Positions 1-7,813 of a stretch of 35,728 bases of DNA are shown in pieces (position 1 is the stretch's first letter; each line of letters opens with the position of its first letter). The position numbers were made by a program, and so were the translations under genes. The notes below the pieces were generated by a model that worked only from the letters and a program-made list of their open reading frames with translations, was not told the origin of the DNA and did no database searches. This DNA comes from Flavobacteriales bacterium (GTDB lineage Bacteria; Bacteroidota; Bacteroidia; NS11-12g; UBA955). The DNA lies in contig CANGWH010000015.1 in assembly GCA_947457565.1 (NCBI GenBank), positions 1 to 35,728 of the forward strand. Reading direction: 5' to 3'.

Positions 1-870
1 GTTAGAGATCGGGTGGCCTTTGAACATCTAACGCCGCTGTTTCCCAATGAAAAATTAAATTTAGTTGACAATAACGGAAACTACCCCAATAGAATCATTG
101 ATTTAGTATCCCCCATTGGTAAAGGTCAACGAGGGTTAATTGTGGCCCAACCCAAGACGGGTAAAACTTGGTTATTGAAAGGGATTGCCAATGCAATTGC
201 TAAAAATCACCCAGAAGTTTATATGATTATTTTACTGGTTGATGAAAGGCCAGAAGAAGTAACCGATATGGCAAGAAGTGTTCGAGCGGAAGTGGTGGCA
301 TCTACCTTTGATGAACCCGCGGAAAAGCATGTTCGATTAACCAATATTGTGCTAGAAAAAGCGAAACGACTGGTAGAGTGCGGCCATGATGTTGTGATAT
401 TATTGGATTCAATTACCCGATTAGCAAGAGCATTTAATACCGTTCAACCGGCATCCGGCAAAATCCTTTCTGGGGGAGTAGATGCCAATGCATTGCATAA
501 GCCTAAGCGTTTCTTTGGCGCTGCCAGGAATATAGAAAATGGAGGTTCCTTAACCATAATTGCAACTGCGCTTACCGATACCGGTTCCAAAATGGATGAA
601 GTAATCTTTGAGGAGTTCAAAGGTACTGGTAATATGGAATTGCAATTGGATAGAAGACTATCGAATAAGCGTATTTTCCCGGCAATCGATATTTTAGCTT
701 CAAGTACTCGAAGAGAAGACTTGATTGTTGATAAAGTAACGTTGCAACGAATGTGGGTATTAAGAAATCATTTATCCGACATGAATTCGGAAGAAGCCAT
801 GAATACATTCCTGAAATACATGCAAAACACCAAGGATAATACTGAATTCTTGGTTAGTATGAACGGGTAG
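1..870 (+). CDS. rho: Transcription termination factor Rho, C-terminal part (5' end outside the window)
   Basis: Rho is the hexameric RNA-dependent ATPase that ends transcription of untranslated RNA. The reading frame is open from base 1 and encodes V-R-D-R before the ATFEHLTP-like region, so the GTG at 13 is an internal Val codon and not a start. Seen in the 289-residue fragment: a Walker A motif (QPKTGKT, about residues 49-55), a Walker B region ending in [10 protein letters not shown], and the Q/R-loop segment [18 protein letters not shown]. The [18 protein letters not shown] region and the conserved C-terminal end are also present. The N-terminal RNA-binding domain is missing only because the window starts inside the gene. 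The next gene, pdeM, is convergent, 72 bp away, and I see no clear U-tract terminator between them. Confidence 0.97.
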   Translation, partial: VRDRVAFEHLTPLFPNEKLNLVDNNGNYPNRIIDLVSPIGKGQRGLIVAQPKTGKTWLLKGIANAIAKNHPEVYMIILLVDERPEEVTDMARSVRAEVVASTFDEPAEKHVRLTNIVLEKAKRLVECGHDVVILLDSITRLARAFNTVQPASGKILSGGVDANALHKPKRFFGAARNIENGGSLTIIATALTDTGSKMDEVIFEEFKGTGNMELQLDRRLSNKRIFPAIDILASSTRREDLIVDKVTLQRMWVLRNHLSDMNSEEAMNTFLKYMQNTKDNTEFLVSMNG

Positions 871-942
871 TAATTACAGCTGTCTAAATTCAATTACTAT
901 CCAATAATTGCTATATATACTGTAGCAAAGACATTGGAACAA

Positions 943-1635
943 CTACAATCTATTTTCCGTTTTTATCTCTTGTAGAAATTCTGAGTTAAGAATCGCCCAA
1001 GTACGCGCATCTTTGGGCCATTCCATACCAATAGCCCCCGTTAAATTGCCAAATGAGGGCATGTATAAACAGCAGTTGGATAATCCAAAACAGGGTAGTT
1101 TTATTCGGTTCTTTGCTTTCCCCGTAATCGTTACCCCTGGGTGTAAATGCCCGCAAATGGTAATTGAATTGGGTAGAATTTGACCGTTTGACGGTTCGTG
1201 CACAAAACGTAATTCTCCTACATCATACCATGGTAGGCAGCGTAGGGATAATTGTTGATAATCTTCTTCCGATAAAATATCGTGATTCCCTACAGTAAGA
1301 ATTATGTCGAAATTATGGATCGACTGAAGACGGTTAATCGCAGTTATTAGTAATTCCCATTCATTATTCAGGGTGCTATGGAATAAGTCGCCCAATAGAA
1401 TTAACTGTTTGGGTTTCCGTTTTACAATGGACGCAGAAAATAATTCTAAATTACGCAGAGCTGCTTCCATTGGAATAGGAATTCCATGTTTACGAAAATG
1501 TTGAGCCTTGCCAATATGTAAATCTGAAATTACCAAAATATCATGTTCTGGTAACCATAAAGTTCGATTGGCATCAAGCACTGCGGATGTTTTATTGCTT
1601 AATTCCAATAAGAATTCAGTATTCACTAAGTGCAA
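943..1635 (-). CDS. pdeM: Ligase-associated DNA-damage-response endonuclease PdeM (metallophosphoesterase)
   Basis: This is a calcineurin-type metallophosphoesterase of the PdeM group, annotated in other genomes as working with an ATP-dependent DNA ligase and a DEXH helicase in repair. All metal-binding blocks are visible in 230 residues: DLHIGK (38-43), GDLFH (82-86), GNHD (116-119), His146 in FVHEP, and GHLHPG (162-167). The frame is closed just upstream by a stop, so the start must be the TTG at 1635 or a GTG at 1626; an ATG at 1642 is out of frame. The ligase and helicase partners are not in this window, so the gene stands alone here. Family assignment is strong; the exact start is uncertain. 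Confidence 0.88.
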   Translation of the reverse strand: MHLVNTEFLLELSNKTSAVLDANRTLWLPEHDILVISDLHIGKAQHFRKHGIPIPMEAALRNLELFSASIVKRKPKQLILLGDLFHSTLNNEWELLITAINRLQSIHNFDIILTVGNHDILSEEDYQQLSLRCLPWYDVGELRFVHEPSNGQILPNSITICGHLHPGVTITGKAKNRIKLPCFGLSNCCLYMPSFGNLTGAIGMEWPKDARTWAILNSEFLQEIKTENRL

Positions 1636-1857
1636 AAGTCATGATTAAACCCTTTACTTTATGGTTTTTTCTAATGAATTTTCAACGCCGTTGTTTCCAA
1701 TGCAATTTTAAGCCCTTTATTTTCAATGATTTAATATGACTTATTTTTTAAGTGTATATTAGTTTGAGCAGGGGTTGTTAATTTTGTGATAAATTGTGAA
1801 AATTCTAATTGAAACATCGGAAAATTCATTGTTTTTTTGAGGTACAATATTAGACCA

Positions 1858-2196
1858 ATGGACAAAACCAAAGTTGCAATTGATTACAGCAAGCTGTCGC
1901 CCGAATTGTTAGACTTATTTGATGAGACTTATCCCACCGGAGTTGCAGGTCACACTATTCGTTTTCCAAATTCAAAAGGCGAAATTGTTACATCGGTACG
2001 CCTAGAAACCGAAGACAAAATATATTTGGTGAAGTTATCGGCTAGACCGAAAGAAATACTAACCGAGGAAGATTTGGATGCATTGGTTCGACCATCAGCG
2101 AAGGATAGTGAGATGGAAGAAGAAGAGGAATCCAACGATGAAGAAGAAGAGGATGCCCCAAATAAACGTAGAGATGGTGACGAAGACGACGATTAA
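1858..2196 (+). CDS. Small protein with a highly acidic C-terminal tail, function unknown
   Basis: I do not recognise a named family. The 112-residue product has a compact N-terminal part (IDYSKLSPELLDLFDETYP, then GHTIRFPNSKGEIVTSVRLE) that looks like a small folded domain ending near residue 70. After it comes a low-complexity tail dominated by Glu and Asp (about 75-112), broken by a short basic KRR patch. The ATG at 1858 is preferred over an in-frame TTG at 1837 because the conserved-looking sequence begins there. The gene ends 30 bp before apaG on the same strand and could be co-transcribed with it. The tail suggests a protein that contacts basic partners or nucleic-acid-binding proteins, but that is inference. 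Confidence 0.72.
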   Translation: MDKTKVAIDYSKLSPELLDLFDETYPTGVAGHTIRFPNSKGEIVTSVRLETEDKIYLVKLSARPKEILTEEDLDALVRPSAKDSEMEEEEESNDEEEEDAPNKRRDGDEDDD

Positions 2197-2226
2197 ACAA
2201 TTATAAATTTAAATTGTTATAATCTC

Positions 2227-2613
2227 GTGTTTGCAGAAATAACCAACGATATTCAAGTTAGTGTGATCTCCGAATTTCACACCATCGAAAAAGTGACTTC
2301 GTTGGATCAATATATTTTTCATTACCACATACAAATTGAGAATCAGGGAAATTTCACTGTTCAATTATTGTCTAGGAAGTGGATTATTATAGATGCCCAT
2401 GGAACACAGCGCATCGTTGAGGGGATGGGTGTAGTAGGAGAACAGCCCATTTTAGAGCCAGGCGACAGTCATCGATACTCAAGCAGTTGCCTGCTTCCAT
2501 CGCCCTTTGGGAAAATGTCCGGTTCTTACACCTTTGAAAGACGAATTGATGGAGAACAATTCAACGTTCGAATTCCTGAATTTAGATTAGAGGTTCCATA
2601 CCTTCTAAGTTAA
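2227..2613 (+). CDS. apaG: ApaG domain protein
   Basis: ApaG proteins are about 125-residue fibronectin-III-like beta-sandwich proteins. They are historically linked to diadenosine tetraphosphate and Co2+/Mg2+ phenotypes, but their biochemical role is not settled. The 128-residue product has the typical features: the start ITNDIQVSVI, the strand FHYHIQIENQG, the segment LLSRKWIIIDAHG, and the glycine motif VEGMGVVGEQPILEPG. The closing part also fits, with GSYTFERRIDGEQFNVRIPEF. The start codon is GTG. Its stop is only 2 bp before the ATG of the SDR gene, so the two are almost certainly co-transcribed. Length matches the family. Confidence 0.92.
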   Translation: MFAEITNDIQVSVISEFHTIEKVTSLDQYIFHYHIQIENQGNFTVQLLSRKWIIIDAHGTQRIVEGMGVVGEQPILEPGDSHRYSSSCLLPSPFGKMSGSYTFERRIDGEQFNVRIPEFRLEVPYLLS

Positions 2614-2615
2614 TT

Positions 2616-3320
2616 ATGTATACAGCTTTAATTACGGGTAGTTCAAGAGGTATAGGTAATGCTATCGCCGTTGAATTTGCGCGAAACGGGTTTAATATCA
2701 TCTTGCATGGAAGAGATGCGTTGCGATTAACTGCAGTTAGTAACGAGCTGCTAACGCTGTATCCATCCATAAAAGTGTATTCAATTGCTGCGGATTTATT
2801 AACGGATGAAGGTATTCAGCTCTTTATCGATAAAATTCATGCATTAAATATTTCTTTGGATGTTTTGGTAAATAATGCGGGTTTATTCTTGCCTGGCACG
2901 ATGATGGAGGAATCTATCGATCAATTCCATACATTATGGAATGTAAACATGAGTTCTGCGTATCAAATTACCCGTGCATTATGGGGGAAATTATCCCTGT
3001 CTAGTAGAGCGCATGTATTTAATATGTGCAGTATAGCGAGTATAACCGCATACGAAGCGGGTGGAACCTATTCGCTAGTTAAACATGCATTGCTGGGATT
3101 TAGTAAATCACTGAGAAAGGAAGGAATGTCTAAGGGAATTCGTGTTACAGCAGTGTTGCCTGGGGCAACCCTTACGGATTCTTGGGCGGGTGTTGATTTG
3201 CCTGCAGATAGATTTATGAAACCCGAATCTATTGCCAAAGTTTGTGTTACTGCATTTGCAATTAATCAGGATAGTGTAATGGAAGAGGTACTTATTAGGC
3301 CGTTGTTGGGAGATTTATAA
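2616..3320 (+). CDS. Short-chain dehydrogenase/reductase (SDR) family oxidoreductase
   Basis: This is a classical SDR enzyme using NAD(P)H; the substrate cannot be told from sequence. The 234-residue product shows the cofactor motif TGSSRGIG (7-14), NNAG (86-89), and a complete catalytic tetrad: Asn111, Ser139, Tyr152 and Lys156 (YSLVK). An Arg at the end of the second strand (HGRD) would fit NADPH preference, which is inference. It begins 2 bp after apaG. The short-form length and intact active site argue for a working enzyme, of the kind often annotated as 3-ketoacyl-ACP reductase or sepiapterin-reductase-like, but I would not assign either. Confidence 0.9.
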   Translation: MYTALITGSSRGIGNAIAVEFARNGFNIILHGRDALRLTAVSNELLTLYPSIKVYSIAADLLTDEGIQLFIDKIHALNISLDVLVNNAGLFLPGTMMEESIDQFHTLWNVNMSSAYQITRALWGKLSLSSRAHVFNMCSIASITAYEAGGTYSLVKHALLGFSKSLRKEGMSKGIRVTAVLPGATLTDSWAGVDLPADRFMKPESIAKVCVTAFAINQDSVMEEVLIRPLLGDL

Positions 3321-3376
3321 CAGAAAAATGGCGGAATATCATGAATTTTCCAAATACGCTTATTTAATAAAATCTC

Positions 3377-3384
3377 TATATTTG
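3377..3384 (+). promoter_or_regulatory. Probable -7 promoter element for the T9SS cargo gene
   Basis: TATATTTG is an exact match to the Bacteroidota -7 consensus TAnnTTTG, lying 17 bp before the ATG at 3402. No good -33 TTG is visible at the expected distance, so the call rests on the -7 match and its position. Confidence 0.6.
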
Positions 3385-3401
3385 CAATAAATCAAAATTA
3401 T

Positions 3402-4727
3402 ATGAAGAAGTTTACTACGTTTTTGATTGCTGGGTTTGCTACAATTTCTGCCTTTGCACAAATTTCTGCTCCTGCAATCCCATCCGTGGAGAAGAATCCC
3501 GGTTTGAAAGCTACCGAATTGTCGAAGTTCAACAAAAAAACCAACCGTCGTACTGATTACGGTTCTTGGTACACGTACACCGATGCTTACAAAGAAGGGG
3601 TGCTACTTGGACAAGAATATTCAACGTTTGTGCGTTGGGTTATGCCCGATACAAATGCCGGTTTTGTATACACCGATGGTAATTATGCAAGTATCGGTAT
3701 TCACGTAGTAGGTTCAATGTTCGATCCTAAGGATTCTTTGTTTCAAAGTACAGGTCAGGAGGTTCTAACGAAGTTTAATCCATACACTGTAGATACAATT
3801 GCTTGGACAGAATATTATGTTCGTAATCTTGATTCTATTGATGTTGGTGGTGTTATGACTGAAGTTATTGATACTGTAGTAGTTGAGTATTTTGATTTCA
3901 CAGGAATTCAGTTCCGTGGATTCACTTTCAACAACATGAATCACATCAATGGTAGCCCCAAAACTTCAACATACCAAAAAGGTTCTTTGAGAAATACATC
4001 GGCTATTAAAACTGATTATATCTTATTAGGTACAAAGGATAGAGATAGTCTCGATAGAGCCAATGGTAGATTGTTCGGTTCTGTTGGTTACGTTGTGCCG
4101 GGAATTAAGTCAATGTCAACCTCCGCTGGAACAGACGTTAGAATCAATACTACTTGTTTCTCGTTGGCATTCAAACCCATGGTAAGAGCTAAATTAGGCG
4201 ATACAATTGTTAACTGGAATAATGTACCTACTACAACAAAGGTTAATACTTACGGTGTAAGAATGGCCTACATTGAAAATAATTTCTGGGAAATTACTAG
4301 TCCTTTCCGAGTGAATAATGCTTTTTGGACAAATTCTCAATTGTTATTTGGAGCTACAGTAAACGGTTGGAGTTCTTATTTGCCAACAACTGCCTACAAT
4401 ACTGGTTATTTCTTGCCTTATGACATTCATATTTCAACCCAAAATTTAAAGGCTACCGAAATTCAGCCTATCCAAAACTTGGCTGTTTATCCAAACCCTG
4501 CGAATATTGGAAACAATTTCCATGTAACGTTCAACAGTGCTAGTGTAACTTCAGGAAAGGTTGAAATTATGGATTTGAATGGTAAAGTGATCGTAGCGGG
4601 TGAGTCTCGTAATTTTGCAAACGGTTCAAATACAGTAACAGTAAATGCTACTTTAACGGCTGGAATTTACATGGTAGCTGTAAAAACAGCAAATGGCACT
4701 CAGTCTACCAAATTAATTGTTCAATAA
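3402..4727 (+). CDS. Secreted protein with T9SS type A C-terminal sorting domain
   Basis: The protein begins with a clear signal peptide (MKKFTTFLIAGFATISAFAQ, cleavage around residue 19-20). It ends in an approximately 80-residue type A sorting domain (AVYPNPANIGNNFHVTF, then VEIMDLNGKVI, LTAGIYMVAVKT, and TKLIVQ at the very end). Proteins with this tail cross the outer membrane through the type IX secretion system, where the tail is removed and the cargo is released or anchored. The middle, about residues 25-355, is rich in Thr, Asn and aromatic residues and matches no domain I can name. The gene has its own promoter and is followed by a strong terminator, so it is a single-gene unit. No T9SS machinery genes lie in this window. 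Confidence 0.88.
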   Translation: MKKFTTFLIAGFATISAFAQISAPAIPSVEKNPGLKATELSKFNKKTNRRTDYGSWYTYTDAYKEGVLLGQEYSTFVRWVMPDTNAGFVYTDGNYASIGIHVVGSMFDPKDSLFQSTGQEVLTKFNPYTVDTIAWTEYYVRNLDSIDVGGVMTEVIDTVVVEYFDFTGIQFRGFTFNNMNHINGSPKTSTYQKGSLRNTSAIKTDYILLGTKDRDSLDRANGRLFGSVGYVVPGIKSMSTSAGTDVRINTTCFSLAFKPMVRAKLGDTIVNWNNVPTTTKVNTYGVRMAYIENNFWEITSPFRVNNAFWTNSQLLFGATVNGWSSYLPTTAYNTGYFLPYDIHISTQNLKATEIQPIQNLAVYPNPANIGNNFHVTFNSASVTSGKVEIMDLNGKVIVAGESRNFANGSNTVTVNATLTAGIYMVAVKTANGTQSTKLIVQ

Positions 4728-4732
4728 TTCCC

Positions 4733-4751
4733 TATAGCATTTTATGCTATA
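4733..4751. repeat. Perfect 8-bp inverted repeat just after the T9SS cargo stop codon
   Basis: TATAGCAT, a 3-nt TTT spacer, then ATGCTATA. It can form a small AT-rich hairpin 6 nt after the stop codon and 24 bp before the main terminator. It has no U-tract and may protect the mRNA 3' end; that role is inferred. Confidence 0.5.
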
Positions 4752-4774
4752 ACGATAACCATTGTTTACAAAAG

Positions 4775-4803
4775 AGGCCAGCAGCGATGTTGGCCTTTTT
4801 TTA
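4775..4803 (+). terminator. Rho-independent terminator after the T9SS cargo gene
   Basis: A 9-bp stem, AGGCCAGCA pairing with TGTTGGCCT (one G-U pair), closes a GCGA tetraloop of the stable GNRA type and runs into seven Ts. It lies 48 bp after the stop codon. This is one of the two best intrinsic terminators in the window. Confidence 0.9.
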
Positions 4804-4871
4804 TTCTCCTATTTTCTAACAAATAATTAGGGGAAATAGTCTACTCTACTATCAAAAGCACTATATTCTGT

Positions 4872-4879
4872 TACCTTTG
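4872..4879 (+). promoter_or_regulatory. Probable -7 promoter element for the DUF5723 gene
   Basis: TACCTTTG matches TAnnTTTG exactly, 14 bp before the ATG at 4894 and about 70 bp after the upstream terminator. No clear -33 element is seen. Confidence 0.5.
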
Positions 4880-4893
4880 AAGGTAATTTAACT

Positions 4894-6408
4894 ATGAGAA
4901 TATTCCGATTTTTCAAATTTGTTACGGTGGTTTTATTGATATCGCCTTATTCAATCACAACGGAGTTATCGGCCCAAGGTCTATTTGGATTGCAGAACAG
5001 CAATTTTGCAGGAATACATACTGCATATACCAATCCAGCACATTTAACTACACTGGCCTATCGCAGATATTCAAACCTAAGTACTTTTGCTTTGAGCGTT
5101 GATAATAATTATTATAGTATTGAAACGCCATTCCCATTATTCAAGCTTGCCACTGGAAATGTTCCAGATCAATATAAAAATGACAAAGGTAAAGTTGCCT
5201 GGAATCCTTCATACTTAAGCGCCGATAATGGCGTAAGCAGTGCATGGGGGAATATTAATATGGAATGGAGAGGTCCTTCCTATGCAAAAAGATTAGGCAG
5301 AAGGGTAGTGTTTGGTTACGGAATCCGAACACGAGCCAATATGGCCATAAAAGATGTAAATCCGGCAATGGCTCAGTGGGTAAATAGCTTAGCAGATTCT
5401 ACAAATATTAAAAATGTTCTTGGGGGCACAAATTACCCATTGAATTTTCAAGCTAACGCATATCAAGAAATTTCTAGTAGTTTATCGTTCAATATTATTA
5501 ATATCGGCGGATTTAGGGCGGCTATTGGCGGAACAGCCAAATATCTAATGGGATTGGGTCACATGTCCATGATTAATACAGGAACTGATATTCAAACGTT
5601 TGGAAAAGATTCTATTAGAATTAATCAATCAAATATTCAAATTGCGTATTCGGATCCCCGTTTTATGGATCGTTTTATGAATGGAATAATAAGTGGTTCC
5701 TTGCCTTCCTTAGCTTCCATCTTGGGCGGTGGATTTGGTTTTGATGTTGGAATTCTATTGGAAGGCGGAAATAAAAATAAAGTAGATGGTATAATCGAGA
5801 AATGGATAATTCCAGATGTAAATATCCGGGATTATGCTTGGAAAATTGCAGCTTCAGTTACCGATATAGGGACCATGAATTATGGGCAGGAAATTAGCAG
5901 GTATACCGCTTCAAATTCTACTCCTGTAACGTTGCCGTTAGACACTGAATTGGCTAAGGCGTTCTTGGCAAGTAACGAGGCTGGATTGAACTATTTAGAA
6001 AATTTTGCCGAGAAAAATATGGAGTATAAAAAGGAAACAACAACCATGCCCTTTGCCTTGCCAACTATGTTGCAAGTTCAAGGAGATTTCCGGTTATTGC
6101 CTGCCATTTACTTGGGCGTTCATTGGCAACAGTCGTTAGTAAGTGCAAAGACCTTAGGTTTTAGAAATCCATCATCGGTGGTGGTAATACCTCGCTTGGA
6201 AATGGCCTGGTTTGAATGCTCCATGCCAGTTTCATTAACCCAAGATTACAAGCGCGGAGCTGTTGGCGGTTATTTGCGGGTTGGACCAGTGTTTATTGGC
6301 TCAGACAACTTAGTTACTACGGTCTTAACCAATAAGGCCAAAGGGTTTAATCTCTACTTTGGGGTTAGCGGAGGAATAAAGAATCCCAAGCGCACGGCTC
6401 GCGGATAA
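4894..6408 (+). CDS. DUF5723-type outer membrane beta-barrel-like protein
   Basis: The 504-residue product has an N-terminal signal sequence (hydrophobic stretch about 10-25, ending LSAQG). It then has the pattern seen in Bacteroidota DUF5723 proteins: an early NSNFAGIHTAYTNPA segment, where an N-P-A near the mature start recalls FadL/PorV-like barrels. Many alternating glycine and aromatic strands follow (for example GGFRAAIGGTAKYL and GYLRVGPVFIGSDN). The end region GFNLYFGVSGGIKNPKR suggests a final strand. It is expected in the outer membrane; function unknown. It follows the T9SS cargo gene but behind a terminator, so a functional link is only positional. The family name comes from overall resemblance, not a searched match. 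Confidence 0.75.
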   Translation: MRIFRFFKFVTVVLLISPYSITTELSAQGLFGLQNSNFAGIHTAYTNPAHLTTLAYRRYSNLSTFALSVDNNYYSIETPFPLFKLATGNVPDQYKNDKGKVAWNPSYLSADNGVSSAWGNINMEWRGPSYAKRLGRRVVFGYGIRTRANMAIKDVNPAMAQWVNSLADSTNIKNVLGGTNYPLNFQANAYQEISSSLSFNIINIGGFRAAIGGTAKYLMGLGHMSMINTGTDIQTFGKDSIRINQSNIQIAYSDPRFMDRFMNGIISGSLPSLASILGGGFGFDVGILLEGGNKNKVDGIIEKWIIPDVNIRDYAWKIAASVTDIGTMNYGQEISRYTASNSTPVTLPLDTELAKAFLASNEAGLNYLENFAEKNMEYKKETTTMPFALPTMLQVQGDFRLLPAIYLGVHWQQSLVSAKTLGFRNPSSVVVIPRLEMAWFECSMPVSLTQDYKRGAVGGYLRVGPVFIGSDNLVTTVLTNKAKGFNLYFGVSGGIKNPKRTARG

Positions 6409-6420
6409 TTATACCAATTA

Positions 6421-6467
6421 CACACTTACACCTGAGAGGAAGATACTTTAACTGGGTGCGAAGTGTG
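6421..6467. terminator. Imperfect hairpin in the convergent gap between the DUF5723 gene and murA
   Basis: CACACTT-A-CACC pairs with GGTG-CG-AAGTGTG (7 + 4 bp around a small internal loop, 22-nt apical loop). It is placed where both converging transcripts end, but no T-run follows on either strand, so terminator function is uncertain. Confidence 0.3.
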
Positions 6468-6495
6468 GGATAATAATCTATTTCGGCTGTAAGCG

Positions 6496-7803
6496 TTATT
6501 CGAAGCGAGTAATTCTCGCACCTAATGCATTTAATCGCTCATCGATTCGTTCATAGCCACGATCAATTTGTTCGATATTTTTTATGGTACTTTTACCTTT
6601 GGCGCTCATAGCGGCAATCAGTAGAGCTACACCTGCACGAATATCTGGGGAACTCATGGTAATCCCTTTTAATCGAGTTCTACGATCTAAGCCAATCACA
6701 GTGGCTCTGTGTGGGTCGCACAAAATGATTTGGGCACCCATATCGATAAGATTGTCCACGAAAAACAATCGGCTTTCAAACATCTTTTGATGAATTAAAA
6801 CTGTTCCGCGGGCTTGAGTTGCGGTAACTAGAGCAATAGAAATTAAATCAGGCGTAAATCCAGGCCAAATTTGATCGGAGATGGTTAGGATCGAACCGTC
6901 AATAAACGTGTCGATTTCGTAATGATCTTGAGCGGGTATATGGATGTCGTCGCCTACAATATTTAATTTGATTCCAAGTCGTTGGAAAGTTTTTGGAATG
7001 ATTCCCAACATATCGATCCTACAATTTTTTAGAACGATATCACTTTGAGTTATGGCGGCCATGCCGATAAAACTGCCAATTTCGATCATGTCCGGTAAAC
7101 AGCGATGATTGCATCCTGTTAAATGATCTACCCCTTCAATGGTTAATTTATTGGAACCAATTCCAGCGATTTTAGCACCCATGCTATTTAGCATTAAGCA
7201 CAACTGCTGCAAATAGGGTTCGCAAGCGGCATTGTAAATCTCTGTTTTACCTTCAGCCATAGCCGCTGCCATTACCAAATTTGCGGTACCTGTAACGGAT
7301 GCTTCATCCAGTAACATACTGCATGCTTTTAGTGGCTTCCCTGTTACCTGGTAGAACTGAGTATCGGCTTGATATTCAAATTTAGCCCCCAATTGTATGA
7401 ACCCTTCGAAATGGGTGTCGAGTCTTCTTCTTCCAATTTTATCACCTCCGGGCGATGGGATAAATCCTTTACCAAATCGCGTTAGTAACGGCCCAACAAT
7501 CATAATTGATCCACGCAATGCGGCTCCCATTTTCTTAAATTCTGAACTATTTAGAAAATCTAAGTCAACATGGTCCGCTTGAAAAGTAAAATTCCCTCGG
7601 GCAATACGATTTACTTTAACCCCTAATTTTTCCAATAACTCAATTAACTTGAGTACATCTCTTATTTCAGGTATATTCGTAATTGTTACAACTTCTTCGG
7701 TAAGCAATACGGCGCAAATAACTTGTAGTGCTTCGTTTTTCGCACCTTGAGGGGTAAGCTCTCCTTTAAGTGAGAATCCACCTTCTATTTCAAAATAGGC
7801 CAT
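6496..7803 (-). CDS. murA: UDP-N-acetylglucosamine 1-carboxyvinyltransferase MurA (Asp-type active site)
   Basis: MurA transfers enolpyruvate from PEP to UDP-GlcNAc in the cytoplasm, the first committed step of peptidoglycan synthesis. The 435-residue product has the two-lobed EPSP-synthase-like fold features: GAKNEAL with Lys22 and Asn23 (same numbering as E. coli), Arg97 in ALRGSI, the mobile loop PGGDKIGRRRLDTH, and the Asp in FTPDL. In the loop the usual catalytic Cys (E. coli Cys115) is Asp121. The same change is known to make MurA insensitive to fosfomycin in Mycobacterium and Chlamydia. The gene starts 10 bp after the DUF4290 gene stop, an arrangement common in this phylum, so the two probably form one operon. 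Confidence 0.96.
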   Translation of the reverse strand: MAYFEIEGGFSLKGELTPQGAKNEALQVICAVLLTEEVVTITNIPEIRDVLKLIELLEKLGVKVNRIARGNFTFQADHVDLDFLNSSEFKKMGAALRGSIMIVGPLLTRFGKGFIPSPGGDKIGRRRLDTHFEGFIQLGAKFEYQADTQFYQVTGKPLKACSMLLDEASVTGTANLVMAAAMAEGKTEIYNAACEPYLQQLCLMLNSMGAKIAGIGSNKLTIEGVDHLTGCNHRCLPDMIEIGSFIGMAAITQSDIVLKNCRIDMLGIIPKTFQRLGIKLNIVGDDIHIPAQDHYEIDTFIDGSILTISDQIWPGFTPDLISIALVTATQARGTVLIHQKMFESRLFFVDNLIDMGAQIILCDPHRATVIGLDRRTRLKGITMSSPDIRAGVALLIAAMSAKGKSTIKNIEQIDRGYERIDERLNALGARITRFE

Positions 7804-7813
7804 TGGTAGTTAG

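Noticed and set aside
13-870. GTG at 13 as the start of a short Rho protein
   Set aside because: The frame is open upstream to base 1 and encodes residues that continue the Rho domain, so this is a window-edge truncation and not a short gene.
1636-1857. Small gene or RNA in the longest intergenic gap
   Set aside because: The region is AT-rich with an isolated TAnnTTTG match at 1779-1786 but no -33 at proper distance, no tRNA-like folding and no credible short reading frame.
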